Shown: positions 33,550-35,173 of the stretch, one piece after another
Layout: each line of letters starts with the position of its first letter
Position numbering within the stretch: position 1 is the stretch's first letter
NCBI GenBank assembly: GCA_034331105.1
Contig: JAXQGB010000016.1
Location: 1-35,173, forward strand
Source: Caenicola sp034331105
Lineage (GTDB): Bacteria; Synergistota; Synergistia; Synergistales; Synergistaceae
Direction: 5' to 3'
DNA: 35,173 nt
Made by a program: the position numbers and the translations under genes
Notes under the pieces: generated by a model
The model's database searches: none
The model's input: the letters and a program-made list of their open reading frames with translations, nothing else
What the model was told of the DNA's origin: nothing

Positions 33550-33735
33550 GTCTCCGATGCGAAGCGATGCAAATTCCCCGGACCTGCCTCTTGCCCCTGC
33601 AACTGTTTAGCCATTGCTCAACCGCCCCTACAGCGCATACAACGGCTCACCATCGCTTCACCATAGTTTCACGCCGATGGCTTCCCGGCAGCTTCACCAT
33701 TGTAATAGCAAATTCCCCATCGGATGTACTCTCCG
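33550..33735. repeat. Composite array, left flank of the toxin-antitoxin pair
   Basis: GATGCGAAGCGATGCAAATTCCCC is followed by several C/T-rich units (GCTTCACCATA, GTTTCAC), a GCCG/CGGC hairpin, AGCTTCACCATTGTAA and AAATTCCCC. The array ends a few bp before the stop of the RelE-like gene. Confidence 0.8.
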
Positions 33736-33742
33736 CTTTAAA

Positions 33743-34012
33743 CTAATCTTGGTCATAAACGGAGCTTCGGTGTCCGAGTTTCACTACCAAAACAAGAAGG
33801 CGGCTGTCTTCTATCCTGCATAGGATACGCCATGCGCCTATTCGATAGCGCCATAGCCCGGAGAGATCTGCGACAAGGGCTTTTCCTCTTCTTCTGGGGT
33901 CATCAAGACCGGCCAGTTCATCAAGGTAGTTCAATATTCTCAGAGCCTGAGGCTTATCAAGCGAAGAGAGTTCCTTTTCTGCCTTTCTTGAAAATTCAAT
34001 CTGCCAGGCCAA
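33743..34012 (-). CDS. RelE/ParE-family toxin
   Basis: This is a small type II toxin of 89 residues. The pattern is typical of RelE: WQIEFSRKAEKELSSLDKPQALRILNYLDEL, then RGKALVADLSGLWRYRIGAWRILCRIEDSRLLVLVVKLGHRSSVY. The Arg/Tyr/His-rich C-terminal part matches the residues used for mRNA cleavage on the ribosome in RelE relatives. It starts inside the end of the antitoxin gene (17-nt overlap), as is usual for such pairs. Confidence 0.95.
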   Translation of the reverse strand: MAWQIEFSRKAEKELSSLDKPQALRILNYLDELAGLDDPRRRGKALVADLSGLWRYRIGAWRILCRIEDSRLLVLVVKLGHRSSVYDQD

Positions 34013-34220
34013 GGCGCGACCTCACTTCCTCAAGGGAAGATGAAGCCTCTCCGTCAAGGATGTATTCTTCATATGCAGCTGCCGCAAGCGCAGCATCTTC
34101 AATATCATCAAGATATGTCTCAATTGCCTTCCGTGCATACCAAGTCTTAGTCCTGCCGGTTTTATCGGCAAGTTTTTCAAGTCGCTCCTCCAGTAATTTA
34201 TCCAGTCTCACTGCAAGCAT
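33996..34220 (-). CDS. RelB/RHH-type antitoxin
   Basis: This 74-residue protein has an N-terminal ribbon-helix-helix DNA-binding domain (MLAVRLDKLLEERLEKLADKTGRTKTWYARKAIETYLDD) and a short acidic C-terminal tail (EEYILDGEASSSLEEVRSRLGLAD) that would wrap the toxin. It is the first gene of the pair and lies just downstream of a perfect 34-bp palindrome, the likely site of autorepression by the antitoxin or the complex. GGAGGG lies 6 nt before the ATG. Confidence 0.93.
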   Translation of the reverse strand: MLAVRLDKLLEERLEKLADKTGRTKTWYARKAIETYLDDIEDAALAAAAYEEYILDGEASSSLEEVRSRLGLAD

Positions 34221-34232
34221 AGAAATCCCTCC

Positions 34233-34266
34233 CTATTATTTGCTATACAAGTATAGCAAATAATAG
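34233..34266 (-). promoter_or_regulatory. Perfect palindromic operator of the toxin-antitoxin pair
   Basis: CTATTATTTGCTATAC and GTATAGCAAATAATAG are exact inverted repeats of 16 bp separated by AA. On the minus strand TATACT (34255-34250) is a likely -10 at the centre, with TTGTAT 16 nt upstream. Bound antitoxin would cover the promoter. Confidence 0.85.
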
Positions 34267-34329
34267 TAAAAATACAACAACGCCATATAAAAAATATGCG
34301 CACTGCTGTCAGCAATGCGCAACAAACCG

Positions 34330-34745
34330 CCCCGGAGAATTTGCGACAAGACCAGTCGAGGAGAATTGGGTCGTAAATCCTGAATTCTCCGCCGATACAA
34401 TCTCGCCCCGCCTTTACAACCGTTTCACTACCGCTTCACAATAGTTTCACGCCGACGATATTCCGGCAGCTTCACCGCTGTAAAGGCGAATTCTCCGCGG
34501 ATGCTCTCTCCGCCAGTCCCTACAACTGTTTCACTACCGCTCACCACAGCTTCACGCGACCGTATTTGTCGCAGTTTCACAATTGTAAACCCCGCTTTCC
34601 ATGCTTGGCTATTACTTGCCTGATCTTACTATTCATTTCCAACAGATTTGCAACCGATTTCCAATTGATTCGCGCCGGTGCTCTCTCCGGCCGCTCTTGC
34701 CAACTGCTTGCCAACGCTTGCCGATCGCTTGCTGGTCTTTCCCCC
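34330..34745. repeat. Composite array, right flank of the toxin-antitoxin pair
   Basis: It contains GAATTTGCGACAAGACCAG, GTTTCACTACC-GCTTCACAATA-GTTTCAC units, a GCCG/CGGC hairpin, AGCTTCACCGCTGTAAAG and GAATTCTCCGCGG. The 192-bp stretch 34521-34712, identical to 30445-30636, follows, then CTTGCC units. Confidence 0.9.
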
Positions 34746-34798
34746 GTCCACGACTCATTTTCCTTGAAGAATCAAGCAAAGAGGGCTATAATACCCGA

Positions 34799-34883
34799 AT
34801 ACGCTTGGGACTTTGCGACAATACGCAAATGATCCCCTTTCTAATGACAGGGACCGAACTCTACCGTCGGCCCCTGTTTTTTC
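34799..34883 (+). ncRNA. Candidate small RNA, copy 2
   Basis: TTGAAG (34764-34769), 17 nt and TATAAT (34787-34792) precede a transcript ending in ACAGGGACCGA (34847-34857)/TCGGCCCCTGT (34867-34877) and T6. The promoter is better than in copy 1; the terminator stem has one mismatch. About 150 bp around it are highly similar to 29800-29960. Confidence 0.5.
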
Positions 34884-34986
34884 TTTTCCGGCAAAAGCCT
34901 TCCCCTGACTTTCGAAACCAACCCCACTGTTTATTTTCTTGTAAAAAAGCCCAAACAAAAATATTTAAAATATAATAGCATATGTA

Positions 34987-35016
34987 TTGCGGTGGATAGC
35001 ATACTGATAGTATAAT
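34987..35016 (+). promoter_or_regulatory. Possible promoter of the truncated ORF
   Basis: TTGCGG (34987-34992), 18 nt and TATAAT (35011-35016) lie 26 bp before the ATG at 35043. The -10 is perfect; the -35 is poor. Confidence 0.45.
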
Positions 35017-35042
35017 GTTTGAACTTTAAGGGGGCGATGTAT

Positions 35043-35173
35043 ATGCCAAATATTCGAAGCGAAGACTCAGGGCAGATTATAGTAAGGCTGCCGGAAAGGA
35101 CCCGCAGAGCGCTTAACATCATTGTCAGGCACAAAAATGAAAATAACCCGGGGGCAAAATTCTCGGCGAACTC
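35043..35173 (+). CDS. 5' end of an unidentified gene, cut by the window edge
   Basis: An ATG at 35043 follows a GGGGGCG sequence by about 6 nt, and the frame stays open to the last base (43 codons). It begins MPNIRSEDSGQIIVRLPERT, followed by basic and Asn-rich residues. Too little is present to name a family; the opening would suit a small DNA-binding or antitoxin-like protein, but this is a guess. Confidence 0.5.
   Translation, partial: MPNIRSEDSGQIIVRLPERTRRALNIIVRHKNENNPGAKFSAN

Noticed and set aside
3396..34745. Integron cassette sites (attC)
   Set aside because: Arrays bracket gene cassettes, but I see no integrase and no attC-type core sites, and the genes are not all in one direction.
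1..35173. tRNA or rRNA genes
   Set aside because: No T-loop consensus or rRNA-like stretch was recognised on either strand by eye; a dedicated scan was not possible.

Overview
The window looks like a piece of a Gram-negative-type (diderm) anaerobe. The best clue is the 501-residue outer-membrane protein at 20142-21647, which has an N-terminal SLH domain followed by a porin-like beta-barrel. That architecture is typical of Synergistota and Negativicutes. I lean to Synergistota from the overall gene style, but nothing here proves the phylum. No tRNA or rRNA gene was seen. There is one 100-N assembly gap (15533-15632).

Layout. (1) 1-3022: three secreted proteins: an unknown, an SH3/NlpC-P60 cell-wall hydrolase and a secreted acetolactate decarboxylase. 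(2) 3712-9015: two c-di-GMP signalling proteins, a 1441-residue PocR/multi-PAS/GGDEF/HD-GYP protein and a PAS-GGDEF protein. A third, with a heptad-repeat coiled coil plus GGDEF and HD-GYP, lies at 14233-15945. (3) 9379-14167: a tetR-methyltransferase operon with a consensus promoter and paired operators, a ProC-like reductase, an AraC regulator and an EamA exporter. (4) 16947-18572: an overlapping Xre / ImmA-IrrE peptidase / PIN cassette with its own operator and terminator. (5) 19170-21647: a Gly/Asn-rich secreted protein and the SLH porin. (6) 22057-23582: an IS256-type transposase remnant and a Rieske-type oxygenase. (7) 24078-29741: a five-gene operon (Na+/solute symporter, ureohydrolase-like protein, nitrilase-family amidase, PucR-type regulator, M20-type protein) that looks like uptake and breakdown of a guanidino, ureido or amide compound. 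(8) 31144-35173: a YflT/CsbD stress pair, enolase, a RelE/RHH toxin-antitoxin pair and a truncated ORF.

Nearly every space between these blocks is filled with a composite interspersed repeat of two parts. One is a run of short hairpins with changing but self-complementary stems, joined by GAATTC/AAATTC-like linkers. The other is a run of degenerate 10-11-nt units (GYTTSNCNNNN on one strand), usually next to a further small hairpin. Several gene cassettes are bracketed by copies of these arrays, and some genes end inside or against them.

The observations most worth following are: the hairpin and 11-mer arrays; the M20-like protein that has lost most of its metal ligands, in the same operon as a ureohydrolase whose first metal-binding His is Cys; a two-copy promoter-plus-terminator unit that may be a small RNA; and three 16-bp iterons spaced exactly 33 bp apart.
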